A stretch of 64,000 bases of DNA from contig JBPCTD010000082.1 in assembly GCA_051006515.1 (NCBI GenBank), forward strand, positions 1 through 64,000. The letters run 5' to 3'. The first letter of the stretch is position 1; the number at the start of each line of letters is the position of its first letter. The notes below the pieces were generated by a model. That model made no database searches. It was not told the DNA's origin and was given only the letters and a program-made list of their open reading frames with translations. The position numbers and the translations under genes were made by a program. This DNA comes from ZLKRG08 sp051006515 (GTDB lineage Bacteria; Actinomycetota; Actinomycetes; Nanopelagicales; Nanopelagicaceae). This document shows positions 25,651 through 34,629 of the stretch, piece after piece.

Positions 25651-26571
25651 GTGAGCGAAAACGGATCAAGCCAAATCTTCCAAAATCCAAAGAGTGGTTC
25701 AATTAAAATCACAGGTAACTTTGATGTAGTTGACCATGAAGGCAAGGTCATAAAGAGCGTAAGCGATCCAAAGCTCTGTGGTTGCGGCCTATCGCAAGAT
25801 AAACCTTTCTGCGATAAGTCACATGCCAATTATGTAGCGATCGTTACTCAAGCGCTCGAAAGCGCCAAAGCGCAAGCAAAAGCCATTAAGCCAATGGGAG
25901 TCTGGCGCACCAGGGCAAATGAAATCCGCCAAAAACTTTTCGATAATCGCATCGCAAGTGGGGAGCATTTAGTTGGAGCAAAGTTTGGTGGCGCACTTTT
26001 AAAGAGCGATTCTGAAGAGAAAACTTACGAAGGTATTTTCGGGTTTTTAACTGATGCTATGCAGGTATCTAACAAGCTTAATTTAGCCGAATATATTTAC
26101 CCTATTGTTGAGGCTGAAGTAGTCTTTAAATTAGACAAAGATTTAACTTCAGAAATCACTTTGAATGAAGTAGAAAATTATGTAAGCCACTTAGCTGCAG
26201 GCATAGAGATTTTTGATTGCCGTTACGGAGCCATCGATCCCTTTATTGATGATGCCATCGCAGATAATGCTTGTGGCGCAGGATTTGCAGTTGGACCGTG
26301 GGTAGATGCGCGAGGAGTAGATCTATTAAGCGCTCAAATAAGTATTTTTGAAAAACAAGAGTTAAACCAGAAAGTGCCAGCTACAAATATTGCAGGTAAC
26401 CCATGGCAAGCGGTAGTGAATCTTTCAAAGAAGTTAGCGGAAGTTGGCGCAAAACTTCCCGCAGGATCCATTATTTTTAGCGGATCTGCTACAACTGGCA
26501 TTCCAATGAAGACAGGTCAATACAAAGTATCGATAACTGGATTGGGTGAAGTTGAGTTTCTAGTTAATTAA
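25651..26571 (+). CDS. CDGSH-type iron-sulfur domain fused to a 2-keto-4-pentenoate hydratase-like domain
   Basis: 306 residues with two parts. Residues 13-60 form a CDGSH-like iron-sulfur module: Cys43, Cys45, Cys54 and His58 fit C-x-C-x2-S-x3-P-x-C-D-x-S-H, but the Gly is Lys (CDKSH). Residues 80-306 match the MhpD/FAH-type hydratase family (VEAEVVFKL, AAGIEIFDCRYG, NACGAGFAVGP, GSIIFSGSATTG). Hydratases of this group add water to 2-hydroxypenta-2,4-dienoates in meta-cleavage pathways. No other pathway gene is adjacent. It is divergent from TetR, its likely regulator. I do not know this fusion from characterised proteins. Confidence 0.82.
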   Translation: MSENGSSQIFQNPKSGSIKITGNFDVVDHEGKVIKSVSDPKLCGCGLSQDKPFCDKSHANYVAIVTQALESAKAQAKAIKPMGVWRTRANEIRQKLFDNRIASGEHLVGAKFGGALLKSDSEEKTYEGIFGFLTDAMQVSNKLNLAEYIYPIVEAEVVFKLDKDLTSEITLNEVENYVSHLAAGIEIFDCRYGAIDPFIDDAIADNACGAGFAVGPWVDARGVDLLSAQISIFEKQELNQKVPATNIAGNPWQAVVNLSKKLAEVGAKLPAGSIIFSGSATTGIPMKTGQYKVSITGLGEVEFLVN

Positions 26572-26767
26572 TTTTAGAAGTTTCGTCCTGAATCTTTGCA
26601 GATACGGTCTTTAACTTCTCGGCATACTCTTTGGCGTGGTGCCCACAGAAAAGTAGTTCGCCACCATTTAGGAGAGTGGCACGTACGTATGCCTGTGCGC
26701 CGCAACGATCGCAACGATCGACAGCGCGTAATGGTGTCTGTTCGAGCAGTACCTGATCTGTCATCAT
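26564..26767 (-). CDS. small zinc-ribbon protein, DUF7455
   Basis: 67 residues. The core CDRCGAQAYVRATL, followed later by LFCGHHAKEY, gives a C-x2-C and C-x-H-H metal site. This short conserved actinobacterial family lies near sigA and the topoisomerase genes in other genomes; its function is unknown. GAGGAAAG precedes the start; ATG 26764 is as possible as 26767. Its last bases overlap the convergent fusion gene. Confidence 0.82.
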   Translation of the reverse strand: MMTDQVLLEQTPLRAVDRCDRCGAQAYVRATLLNGGELLFCGHHAKEYAEKLKTVSAKIQDETSKIN

Positions 26768-26943
26768 CTTTCCTCTCCGTGGAACTTACCTTGGGAACAA
26801 TGAAAGCATAAGTTTTATTTCCGCGCATGAAAATATCGAAAAATTTATGGGTTAAATCACCAAATTGGCAGGCATATCCCAATATCTGGAAGGTTTCACC
26901 TTTAAAGGCGGCGCGCTTAAGCCTCTATCTGCAAATAGTTCGC

Positions 26944-26949
26944 TAGTTT
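26944..26949 (+). promoter_or_regulatory. possible leaderless -10 for parE
   Basis: TAGTTT ends 8 nt before the GTG at 26958. The spacing is slightly long. Confidence 0.4.
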
Positions 26950-26957
26950 TCGCGGTC

Positions 26958-29030
26958 GTGGCAGAAGAAGATCGCTCAGTAGAAGCTAGCTATACCGCCA
27001 AGGATCTCGCAGTACTCGAAGGCCTAGAGGCCGTACGTAAACGTCCAGGTATGTATATCGGCTCTACCGATTCGCGCGGACTCATGCACTGCCTTTGGGA
27101 AATTATTGATAACGCAGTCGACGAATCACTCGCCGGCTACTGCAAGAAAATCGAAATCAATCTTGAATCTGATGGTTCAATCGAAGTACATGACGATGGT
27201 CGCGGAATTCCAGTAGATAAAGAACCAAAGACTGGTTTAACAGGTGTAGAAGTTGTAATGACCAAACTTCATGCTGGTGGAAAATTTGGAAGCGGTTCAT
27301 ACGCCGCATCTGGTGGTTTGCATGGCGTGGGTGCATCAGTTGTGAATGCGCTTTCATCAAGGCTTGATGTTGAAGTAGATCGCGGCGGCAAAATACATTG
27401 GATGAGTTTCCAAAGAGGCGTCGCAGGAATCTTCGATGGCGATGGGCCAAAATCTTCATTCTCTGCACAATCTGGTTTACGAGTAATCGGAAAGATTTCT
27501 TCCAAAGTAACTGGCACTCGAGTCAAGTACTGGCCAGATCGCCAAATTTTCATGAAAGATGCCGAACTTGAAATTGAAGACATATATGCGCGCGCTCGCC
27601 AGACTTCATATTTAGTTCCAGGTTTGACATTAATTGTTAACGATCGCAGAACAAAGAGTGGCAAGACGGAGACTTTCTTCCATAAAGGTGGCATTTCCGA
27701 ATACTGCAATTTCTTGCAACCTGATGATCCAGTTGGAGATGTAATCAGATTAACTGGCAGTGGCCAGTACGAAGAGACTGTTCCAGTTTTGGATGATCAA
27801 GGGCATATGGTTTCCACCGATGTTCAGCGCGAAATGGGTGTTGACATTGCATTGAAGTGGGGCAATGGCTACGACACCACAATGCGTTCGTTTGTAAACA
27901 TTATCGCCACCCCAAAAGGCGGAACCCATGTTCAAGGATTCGAACGTTCAATTACCAAAGTGATAAATGATGCGGCACGAGCGGCTGGAATTCTAAAGAA
28001 GAATGAAGCTGATGTAATCAAAGATGATGTACTTGAAGGCTTAACTGCAGTAATCACAGTTCGAATGACCGAACCACAGTTTGAAGGTCAGACAAAAGAA
28101 GTTTTAGGTACAAATGCTGCTATCAAAATAGTAGGAAGCGTCGTCGCAGATACCCTCAAAGCATTCTTCTCAACTACCAAGCGCATTGATAAAGCCAATG
28201 GAAAGCTAGTCCTAGAAAAAATTGTTGGTGCAGCTCGTACACGAATTGCTACTCGAACCCACAAAGAGTTGCAGCGCCGTAAGAATGCACTGGAATCTTC
28301 TTCACTTCCAACTAAGTTAGCGGATTGTCGTTCGGAAGATGTAAATCGCACCGAGCTTTTCCTTGTTGAAGGTGATTCCGCACTTGGTACCACGAAGGCA
28401 GCCCGTAACTCTGAATACCAAGCAATTCTTCCGCTACGTGGAAAAATCTTGAACGTACAGAAGGCATCCCTTGCGCAGATGCTAGAAGATAAAGAGTGTG
28501 CCTCAATTATTCAGGTAATCGGCGCTGGCTCAGGAAAATCTTTTGAATTAGATGAAGCCCGTTATGGTCGAATCATCATGATGTCAGATGCGGATGTCGA
28601 CGGTTCACATATCCGTTGTCTATTGCTAACACTTCTATATCGTTACATGAAACCGCTAATTGATGCCGGCAGAGTATTTGCTGCTATCCCTCCACTACAT
28701 CGCATTGAAGTGGTCGGTAGCGGCGGCAAAAAAGGCGAATACATCTACACCTATAGCGATGATGAGATGAAGAAAGTCACTGCCGATTTATTAAAGCAGG
28801 GTAAGCGTTGGAAAGAACCAATTCAACGATACAAAGGCCTTGGTGAAATGGATGCAGATCAGCTCCGTGAAACCACCATGGATCCAGATCATCGAACACT
28901 ACGCCGAGTAACAATCAAAGATGCCCAAGCGGCTGAAGCGATGTTTGAACTATTGATGGGTAACGAAGTTGGTCCACGTAAAGACTTCATTGCCACCGCG
29001 GATATTGACCGCGACCGCATCGACGCTTAA
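26958..29030 (+). CDS. parE: DNA topoisomerase IV subunit B (type IIA, GyrB/ParE family)
   Basis: About 690 residues from GTG 26958; the frame is open back to TTG 26865, but GTG gives the usual short start before YTAKDLAVLEGLEAVRKRPGMYIG. The GHKL ATPase has DNAVDES, GRGIPVD and GGLHGVGASVVNALS. The TOPRIM part has LVEGDSA and SDADVDGSHI, and the C-terminus has RYKGLGEMDADQL. The size lacks the large gyrase-type insertions. It partners ParC (33073-34602), which is separated from it by the polyamine transporter. Confidence 0.93.
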   Translation: MAEEDRSVEASYTAKDLAVLEGLEAVRKRPGMYIGSTDSRGLMHCLWEIIDNAVDESLAGYCKKIEINLESDGSIEVHDDGRGIPVDKEPKTGLTGVEVVMTKLHAGGKFGSGSYAASGGLHGVGASVVNALSSRLDVEVDRGGKIHWMSFQRGVAGIFDGDGPKSSFSAQSGLRVIGKISSKVTGTRVKYWPDRQIFMKDAELEIEDIYARARQTSYLVPGLTLIVNDRRTKSGKTETFFHKGGISEYCNFLQPDDPVGDVIRLTGSGQYEETVPVLDDQGHMVSTDVQREMGVDIALKWGNGYDTTMRSFVNIIATPKGGTHVQGFERSITKVINDAARAAGILKKNEADVIKDDVLEGLTAVITVRMTEPQFEGQTKEVLGTNAAIKIVGSVVADTLKAFFSTTKRIDKANGKLVLEKIVGAARTRIATRTHKELQRRKNALESSSLPTKLADCRSEDVNRTELFLVEGDSALGTTKAARNSEYQAILPLRGKILNVQKASLAQMLEDKECASIIQVIGAGSGKSFELDEARYGRIIMMSDADVDGSHIRCLLLTLLYRYMKPLIDAGRVFAAIPPLHRIEVVGSGGKKGEYIYTYSDDEMKKVTADLLKQGKRWKEPIQRYKGLGEMDADQLRETTMDPDHRTLRRVTIKDAQAAEAMFELLMGNEVGPRKDFIATADIDRDRIDA

Positions 29031-29093
29031 ACAATTAAAACAATCTAACCTGCATTTTCCTGTAAAACTGCTGACTTTTCTGACCATTCTTGG

Positions 29094-29099
29094 AATACT
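29094..29099 (+). promoter_or_regulatory. possible leaderless -10 for potA
   Basis: AATACT, preceded by TGG (extended -10 like), ends 6 nt before the ATG at 29106. Confidence 0.4.
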
Positions 29100-29105
29100 C
29101 AGCGC

Positions 29106-30110
29106 ATGCAACGCAGCACAATGGTCAGTCTCTTGGGACTTTCTAAAAGTTTTGGCTCCGTTCGGGCAGTAGATGACGTTTCATTGGAAATCAGTGATGG
29201 TGAATTTTTAACCTTACTTGGGCCTTCAGGTTCTGGCAAAACGACAGTGCTTCGAATGATTGCTGGATTTGAAAATGCAGATGCCGGAGATATCAAAATT
29301 AATGGGCAGAGCGTTATCGACATTCCACCCTATGAAAGACCAGTTAACACTGTCTTTCAAGACTACGCACTCTTTCCGCATTTAACAGTACGCGAAAATA
29401 TTGAATATGGGTTACGAGTTAAGAAAATCCCAAAAACGGAGAGAAAAAAACTTTCAGATTTAGCTTTAGAACAAGTTCGACTACCTGAGTTCGGTGAGCG
29501 GAAACCAGCTCAATTATCAGGTGGTCAAAGACAGAGAGTCGCACTCGCACGCGCGCTGGTGAATAAACCTAAAGTTTTACTTTTAGACGAACCCTTAGGT
29601 GCCCTGGATTTGAAATTGCGCGAACAGATGCAATATGAATTGAAAGATATTCAGCGCAGCATTGGAATTACTTTTATATTCGTGACTCACGATCAAGAAG
29701 AGGCGCTGACTATGTCCGACAACATAGCGGTGTTTAATCAAGGAAATATAGTTCAACTTGGTTCACCAAGAGAAATCTACGAGAACCCAAAAGCTAAATT
29801 TGTTGCGGATTTCGTAGGTCAATCAAATAAGGTTGATAAAAATCAATCTGAAAATGCTGGATTCGGAGGCGGAGCATTCAATATTCGCCCAGAGCATATT
29901 CAGATTTCGCTTCAACCGATTCAAGGTAATGATCGAAACATTCGAGGAAAGCTTAAAGATGTAATTTTTAGTGGCGCATTAACTAAATATTTGATTACCA
30001 CCGAGATCGGTGAATTGATTTCCACCCAATCCGTTGAATTGGGAGGATTAGAGATCGGAGACCAGGTCTACATGAGCTGGTCTTCACTCAAAGAGCATCA
30101 CGTCGCATAG
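29106..30110 (+). CDS. potA: spermidine/putrescine-type ABC transporter ATP-binding protein
   Basis: 334-residue PotA-type ATPase. Walker A GPSGSGKTT, Q-loop FQDYALFPH, signature LSGGQRQRVAL, Walker B LLLDEPLGALD and the H-loop in VTHDQEEAL are intact, followed by a C-terminal TOBE regulatory domain. It is first in a potA-potD-potB-potC cluster. The start is ATG 29106 or 29121; the first is supported by the AATACT hexamer. The transported compound is likely a polyamine. Confidence 0.92.
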   Translation: MQRSTMVSLLGLSKSFGSVRAVDDVSLEISDGEFLTLLGPSGSGKTTVLRMIAGFENADAGDIKINGQSVIDIPPYERPVNTVFQDYALFPHLTVRENIEYGLRVKKIPKTERKKLSDLALEQVRLPEFGERKPAQLSGGQRQRVALARALVNKPKVLLLDEPLGALDLKLREQMQYELKDIQRSIGITFIFVTHDQEEALTMSDNIAVFNQGNIVQLGSPREIYENPKAKFVADFVGQSNKVDKNQSENAGFGGGAFNIRPEHIQISLQPIQGNDRNIRGKLKDVIFSGALTKYLITTEIGELISTQSVELGGLEIGDQVYMSWSSLKEHHVA

Positions 30111-30124
30111 GGCGATTGATGTTA

Positions 30125-30149
30125 AACGTGATCAATGGATGCTCACGTT
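30125..30149 (+). other. inverted repeat between potA and potD
   Basis: AACGTGA pairs with TCACGTT across an 11-nt loop, 19 nt before the potD start. It may be an operator or a leader hairpin. Confidence 0.5.
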
Positions 30150-30168
30150 GTAAAAGGGGGAGATACAG

Positions 30169-31353
30169 GTGCATAAGCGTCTGTTTAAAAGTCTCGCAAT
30201 CACTTCAGCTATCGCACTAACACTTGCTGGTTGCGGTAGCAGTTCTTCGGAAACTACTGGTGTTCCAAAGATTGAAATGATGAAAACACTTGGCGCCGGC
30301 GAGGGCGCAGTTAACATCGTAGGTTGGGCAGGTTATGTTGAAAATGGTTCAACTGATCCAAACGTTGACTGGGTGACAGGTTTCGAAAAAGAGACAGGTT
30401 GCAAAGTTAATTTTAAAGTCGGAAGCACTTCAGATGAAATGGTGTCTTTGATGCAATCTGGAGAGTATGACGTAGTTTCTGCTTCAGGTGATGCTTCACT
30501 ACGTTTAATTTACGGCGGAGATGTTGCGCCAGTAAATACTGACTTAATCCCAAATTACTCGGATGTTTTCGATAATTTGAAATTGCAACCTTGGAATTCT
30601 GTAGATGGTGTGGCCTATGGCGTTCCACATGGTCGTGGTGCTAATTTGCTTGCATACCGTACCGATATTGTTAAACCAGCTCCAACTTCTTGGGGTGCAG
30701 TATTCGATGCAAACTCACCTTACAAGGGCAAAATCACTGCATACGACTCACCAATCTATATTGCAGATGCCGCTCTTTATTTGATGAAAACTCAACCAGA
30801 TCTTGGCATCACTTATCCATATGCATTAGATCAAAAGCAGTTTGATGCAGCAGTTGAGTTGTTGAAGGCACAGAAGCCGCTGATCGGTGAATATTGGGGC
30901 GATTATCTAAAACATGTTGCCTCATTGAAATCAGGTGCAACTGTTCTCGGAACAACTTGGCAGGTAAATATCAATCTAGCTAAGGGTGAAGGAACTAAAG
31001 TTGAGGGAATCAAACCAAGTGAAGGTTCAACTGGTTGGTCAGATACCTGGATGGTTTCTTCTAAGGCACAACATCCAAACTGTGCGTATCTATGGATGAA
31101 TCACATCATCTCACCAGTGGCTAATGCCGGAGTTGCTGAATGGTTTGGCGAAGCACCATCAAACGTGAAATCTTGTGATTTAACTTCAGACAAGAATCAT
31201 TGTGCAACTTTCCACGCAAATGATGATGCATACTGGCAAGATGTTTACTACTGGAATACGGCAACCGAGACCTGCCTGGATGGTCGCAAAGATGTTAAAT
31301 GCGTTCCATACTCCGAATGGGTAAAAGCTTGGTCAAGTCTTCGTAATAGTTAA
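30169..31353 (+). CDS. potD: polyamine-type ABC transporter substrate-binding lipoprotein
   Basis: 394 residues. The lipoprotein signal ends in TLAGC (Cys23), followed by a Ser-rich linker and a type 1 solute-binding domain of the PotD/PotF class (VNIVGWAGYVENG, GCKVNFKVGSTSDEMVSLM, YGVPHGRGANLLAYRTD). Starts at GTG with a GGGGGAGA Shine-Dalgarno. A perfect 10-bp hairpin follows its stop. The ligand is probably a polyamine or related cationic amine. Confidence 0.9.
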   Translation: MHKRLFKSLAITSAIALTLAGCGSSSSETTGVPKIEMMKTLGAGEGAVNIVGWAGYVENGSTDPNVDWVTGFEKETGCKVNFKVGSTSDEMVSLMQSGEYDVVSASGDASLRLIYGGDVAPVNTDLIPNYSDVFDNLKLQPWNSVDGVAYGVPHGRGANLLAYRTDIVKPAPTSWGAVFDANSPYKGKITAYDSPIYIADAALYLMKTQPDLGITYPYALDQKQFDAAVELLKAQKPLIGEYWGDYLKHVASLKSGATVLGTTWQVNINLAKGEGTKVEGIKPSEGSTGWSDTWMVSSKAQHPNCAYLWMNHIISPVANAGVAEWFGEAPSNVKSCDLTSDKNHCATFHANDDAYWQDVYYWNTATETCLDGRKDVKCVPYSEWVKAWSSLRNS

Positions 31354-31360
31354 CGCGATT

Positions 31361-31398
31361 GGCAGGGCGGAATAAAAAACCGCCCTGCCTAATCTTTG
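31361..31398 (+). terminator. intercistronic terminator-like hairpin between potD and potB
   Basis: GGCAGGGCGG (31361-31370) pairs perfectly with CCGCCCTGCC (31380-31389) around an A-rich loop and is followed by TAATCTTT. It should end part of the transcripts so that binding protein exceeds permease. Confidence 0.8.
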
Positions 31399-31412
31399 AA
31401 ATCAAGGAATTC

Positions 31413-32267
31413 ATGAAGCTATCCAATTGGATGTATCGCCACAGCAAAGTGCGCCTGGCGGCTCTATTAGCAGCGCCACTTTCATGGTTAGTAGTTGCCT
31501 ATCTAGGAGCAATTGCCGCACTTCTTGTAACTGCCTTTTTTACAATTGATACCTTCACCGGAGATGTAATTCAAAAATTCAATTTAGGTAATTTCCAAGA
31601 ATTACTAACAGATCCGGCTTATAGAAATGTGGCCTTTAGAACGCTTGGGATAGCAATTTCAGTTACTTTGATATGTGCAATCATTGCAATACCAATGGCT
31701 TTTTTTATTGCAAAGATTGCACAGCCAAAGAGTAGAAAAATATTGATTGCATTAATTCTCACGCCACTATGGGCATCCTATTTGGTCAAAATATATGCAT
31801 GGCGCACCATGTTAGAGCCAGGCAATGGAGTTTTTGAGTGGATGTTTGGCGCTTTTGGTATTCATTCACCTGGTTTCGGACTTTTTGCAATCGTCATAGG
31901 ACTTTCATATTTATGGTTACCGTACATGATCTTGCCAATATATGCGGGGTTAGATCGATTGCCAAATTCTCTACTTGAAGCATCGGGGGATTTAGGTGCA
32001 AAAAACTGGACAACTTTTCAAAAAGTAGTTTTACCTTTGCTCATGCCAAGCATCATTGCAGGCTCTATGTTTACTTTTTCGTTGAGCCTGGGTGATTACA
32101 TCACGGCACAGATTATTGGCGGCAAATTCCAAATGTTGGGGAATGTGGTCTATCAGAATTTCAGTCTTAATCTACCTTTTGCTGCCACGATTAGCGCGGT
32201 GCCAATATTCATCATGGTGGGGTATCTCTGGTTAGTACGCCGAACTGGAGCGCTATCAAGCCTATGA
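31413..32267 (+). CDS. potB: polyamine-type ABC transporter permease PotB
   Basis: About 284 residues from the ATG at 31413, chosen because AAGGAA lies just upstream; the longer frame from 31359 runs through the hairpin and is rejected. Six membrane segments and the EAA loop EASGDLGAKNWTTFQKVVLPLLMPSI identify a PotB-type permease. It overlaps potC by 4 nt (ATGA). Confidence 0.9.
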   Translation: MKLSNWMYRHSKVRLAALLAAPLSWLVVAYLGAIAALLVTAFFTIDTFTGDVIQKFNLGNFQELLTDPAYRNVAFRTLGIAISVTLICAIIAIPMAFFIAKIAQPKSRKILIALILTPLWASYLVKIYAWRTMLEPGNGVFEWMFGAFGIHSPGFGLFAIVIGLSYLWLPYMILPIYAGLDRLPNSLLEASGDLGAKNWTTFQKVVLPLLMPSIIAGSMFTFSLSLGDYITAQIIGGKFQMLGNVVYQNFSLNLPFAATISAVPIFIMVGYLWLVRRTGALSSL

Positions 32268-33070
32268 TTATTTCTAAAAAAGTAAAGTATTTTTTAGCAT
32301 CAATTATGGGAATAGGTTTGTCTTTTATTTATGTGCCACTTTTGATTGTGGTAATCAATTCTTTCAATGCTTCTAAAACTTTTAGCTGGCCACCAAAAGA
32401 ATTTACTTTTAACTGGTGGAATAAGGCGATAGAAAATACTGGCGTCAGAGAGGCTCTTGGATGGTCCTTGATAGCCGGATTTTGTGCCACAGTCATTGCC
32501 CTAATTTTGGGTACGTGCCTTGCCTTTGCTGTTGCTAAATACTCTTTCTTTGGTAAAGAGACAATCTCACTGCTTGTAGTACTACCAATTTCCTTACCTG
32601 GAATAGTTACTGGTTTAGCTTTAAATAATGCTTTTAATCAGACTTTAGGTATCGGAACCAGCCTATTGACCATTGTTATTGGCCACGCGACTTTCTGTAT
32701 TGTTATTGTTTATAACAATGCCATTGCCAGGTTAAAACGCATGGGTGGAAGCTTGCAAGAGGCCTCCATGGATCTAGGTGCAAATGGATTTACTACATTC
32801 AGATTAGTTACCTTGCCCAATATTTCTTCTGCCTTATTTGCAGGTGGTTTATTGGCTTTTGGACTTTCATTTGATGAGATTGTAGTAACCACTTTTACTG
32901 CTGGGCCGGGAATTCAAACTCTTCCAGTTTGGATATTTAACAATCTATTTAGGCCAAATCAAGCTCCAATAGTTAATGTGGTTGCGGCGACTTTAGTTGT
33001 TCTGTCGATAGTTCCTATTTATCTATCGCAAAGATTATCTTCAGATAGCGCATCTGGTGGAAGACTATAA
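32264..33070 (+). CDS. potC: polyamine-type ABC transporter permease PotC
   Basis: 268 residues, PotC-type permease with about six membrane segments. The EAA loop reads EASMDLGANGFTTFRLVTLPNI. It follows the PotC pattern of an N-terminal helix with VPLLIVVINSFN and completes the importer with PotB. Its stop lies 2 nt from the convergent parC stop. Confidence 0.92.
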   Translation: MIISKKVKYFLASIMGIGLSFIYVPLLIVVINSFNASKTFSWPPKEFTFNWWNKAIENTGVREALGWSLIAGFCATVIALILGTCLAFAVAKYSFFGKETISLLVVLPISLPGIVTGLALNNAFNQTLGIGTSLLTIVIGHATFCIVIVYNNAIARLKRMGGSLQEASMDLGANGFTTFRLVTLPNISSALFAGGLLAFGLSFDEIVVTTFTAGPGIQTLPVWIFNNLFRPNQAPIVNVVAATLVVLSIVPIYLSQRLSSDSASGGRL

Positions 33071-33072
33071 AG

Positions 33073-34602
33073 TTAAGAAGCTATCTTTGTTCGTCTTGGA
33101 GTTCCAAAATTCTTTCCAACCTCAGAGACTTCATCAGAGACTTTCGCTTTGATGGCATCGTCGCTTTTAAGTAGGGCAGTCAACTCGGAGATGGTCTTCT
33201 TGAGATCCTTCTGCTCGGTTTCAAGCTCTAATTTGCTCATCTTGGTTAAACGACGAAGTGGCATATCCAAGATATAAGTTGCTTGCTCTTCTTTTAACTT
33301 AAAGTTCTTAATGAGCGCATCTTTAGCGGCGCTAGCATCGTCTGAGCCACGGATGATTTTGATGACCTTATCGATATCAATAATTGCCTTAAGCAAGCCA
33401 TCGACAAGCAGTAAACGAGCCTCTGCCTTTCCTTTACGGAATTCGGAGCGACGTTTTACAACTTCGATGCGGTGATCAATAAATACCTGTAGCAATTCTT
33501 TAAGACCAAGTTGTTGTGGCTTTCCTTTAACCAAAGCCACAGCGTTAATTGAGAATTGCTGCTCCATTGGAGTTAGCTTGTAAAGCTTCTCCAGAATTTC
33601 ATCTGGTTCGTAGCCATTCTTAAGTTCAATGACTACGTTAGTACCGGTTTTTCCATCTGAAAGATCGACGATATCGCTGATTCCTTGAACTTTTTTATTC
33701 TTAACGACTTCAGCGATTTTTTCGACAATTTTCTCTGGGCCGATATTGAATGGAAGCTCTTTTACGATGATGCCTTGCTTACGTGAAGAGACTTTGCCGA
33801 TTTCGACAGTTGCGCGGATTTTGAATGCGCCTTTGCCAGATTCATAAGCTTCAGTGATACCTGAGATTTCTACAAGCTCGCCACCTGTTGGAAAATCTGG
33901 TCCTGGGACAAACTTCATTAGCTGCTTAGTAGTAGCTTTGGGATTTTCGATTAAGTACTTAGTCGCGGCAACAACTTCACCCAAATTATGCGGCGCCATA
34001 TTTGTTGCCATACCGACGGCGATGCCAGTAGCACCATTAACTAAAAGGTTTGGAAATGCGGCGGGTAAAACAAGTGGTTCTGCTAATTGGCCATCGTAAT
34101 TTGGTCCGTAATCAACAGTGTTTTCATCGGCTTCAGCCACCATCGCCATTGCAGATGTGGCAAGACGCGCTTCGGTGTAACGCATCGCGGCAGGACCTGC
34201 ATCTAGTGAACCGAAATTTCCGTGACCATCAATTAGTGGTAGGCGCATTGAGAAGTTCTGCGCCATACGAACTAGCGCGTCGTAAATTGCGCCATCACCG
34301 TGTGGGTGCAACTTACCCATAACTTCACCGACGACACGGGCACTCTTTACGTGGCCGCGATCAGGACGAAGTCCCATATCTGACATCTGATGCAGAATTC
34401 TGCGATGAACTGGTTTTAAACCGTCACGTGCATCAGGAAGTGCGCGTGAGTAAATTACTGAGTACGCATACTCCAGAAATGATTCTGACATCTCAGAAGA
34501 GACATCAATATCAACAATCTTTCCAGGATGTTCACCAGGTTTTGGTCCTGTTTGTTTGCCTTTACCAGAACTCTTACCGGAACTTTTAGATGGAGCTGCC
34601 AT
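33073..34602 (-). CDS. parC: DNA topoisomerase IV subunit A lacking the C-terminal beta-pinwheel
   Basis: About 509 residues. The winged-helix and tower part is complete: KPVHRRILHQM, RVVGEVMGKLHPHGD, catalytic Tyr in PAAMRYTEARL and the coiled-coil C-gate (about 360-490). It stops right after GTPRRTKI, where ParC/GyrA normally continue into a beta-pinwheel DNA-wrapping domain of about 300 residues. The stop lies 2 nt from convergent potC, so no remnant remains. The start (ATG 34602 or TTG 34620) is uncertain. It lies 27 nt (9 nt for the TTG) after psuK and may be co-transcribed. Confidence 0.9.
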   Translation of the reverse strand: MAAPSKSSGKSSGKGKQTGPKPGEHPGKIVDIDVSSEMSESFLEYAYSVIYSRALPDARDGLKPVHRRILHQMSDMGLRPDRGHVKSARVVGEVMGKLHPHGDGAIYDALVRMAQNFSMRLPLIDGHGNFGSLDAGPAAMRYTEARLATSAMAMVAEADENTVDYGPNYDGQLAEPLVLPAAFPNLLVNGATGIAVGMATNMAPHNLGEVVAATKYLIENPKATTKQLMKFVPGPDFPTGGELVEISGITEAYESGKGAFKIRATVEIGKVSSRKQGIIVKELPFNIGPEKIVEKIAEVVKNKKVQGISDIVDLSDGKTGTNVVIELKNGYEPDEILEKLYKLTPMEQQFSINAVALVKGKPQQLGLKELLQVFIDHRIEVVKRRSEFRKGKAEARLLLVDGLLKAIIDIDKVIKIIRGSDDASAAKDALIKNFKLKEEQATYILDMPLRRLTKMSKLELETEQKDLKKTISELTALLKSDDAIKAKVSDEVSEVGKNFGTPRRTKIAS

Positions 34603-34629
34603 AGGCAGGAATTCTGCCAATAAAGAGTG

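Noticed and set aside
31359..31412. Upstream start of potB at TTG 31359
   Set aside because: The extension is the potD-potB hairpin; the ATG at 31413 has its own Shine-Dalgarno and the expected N-terminus.
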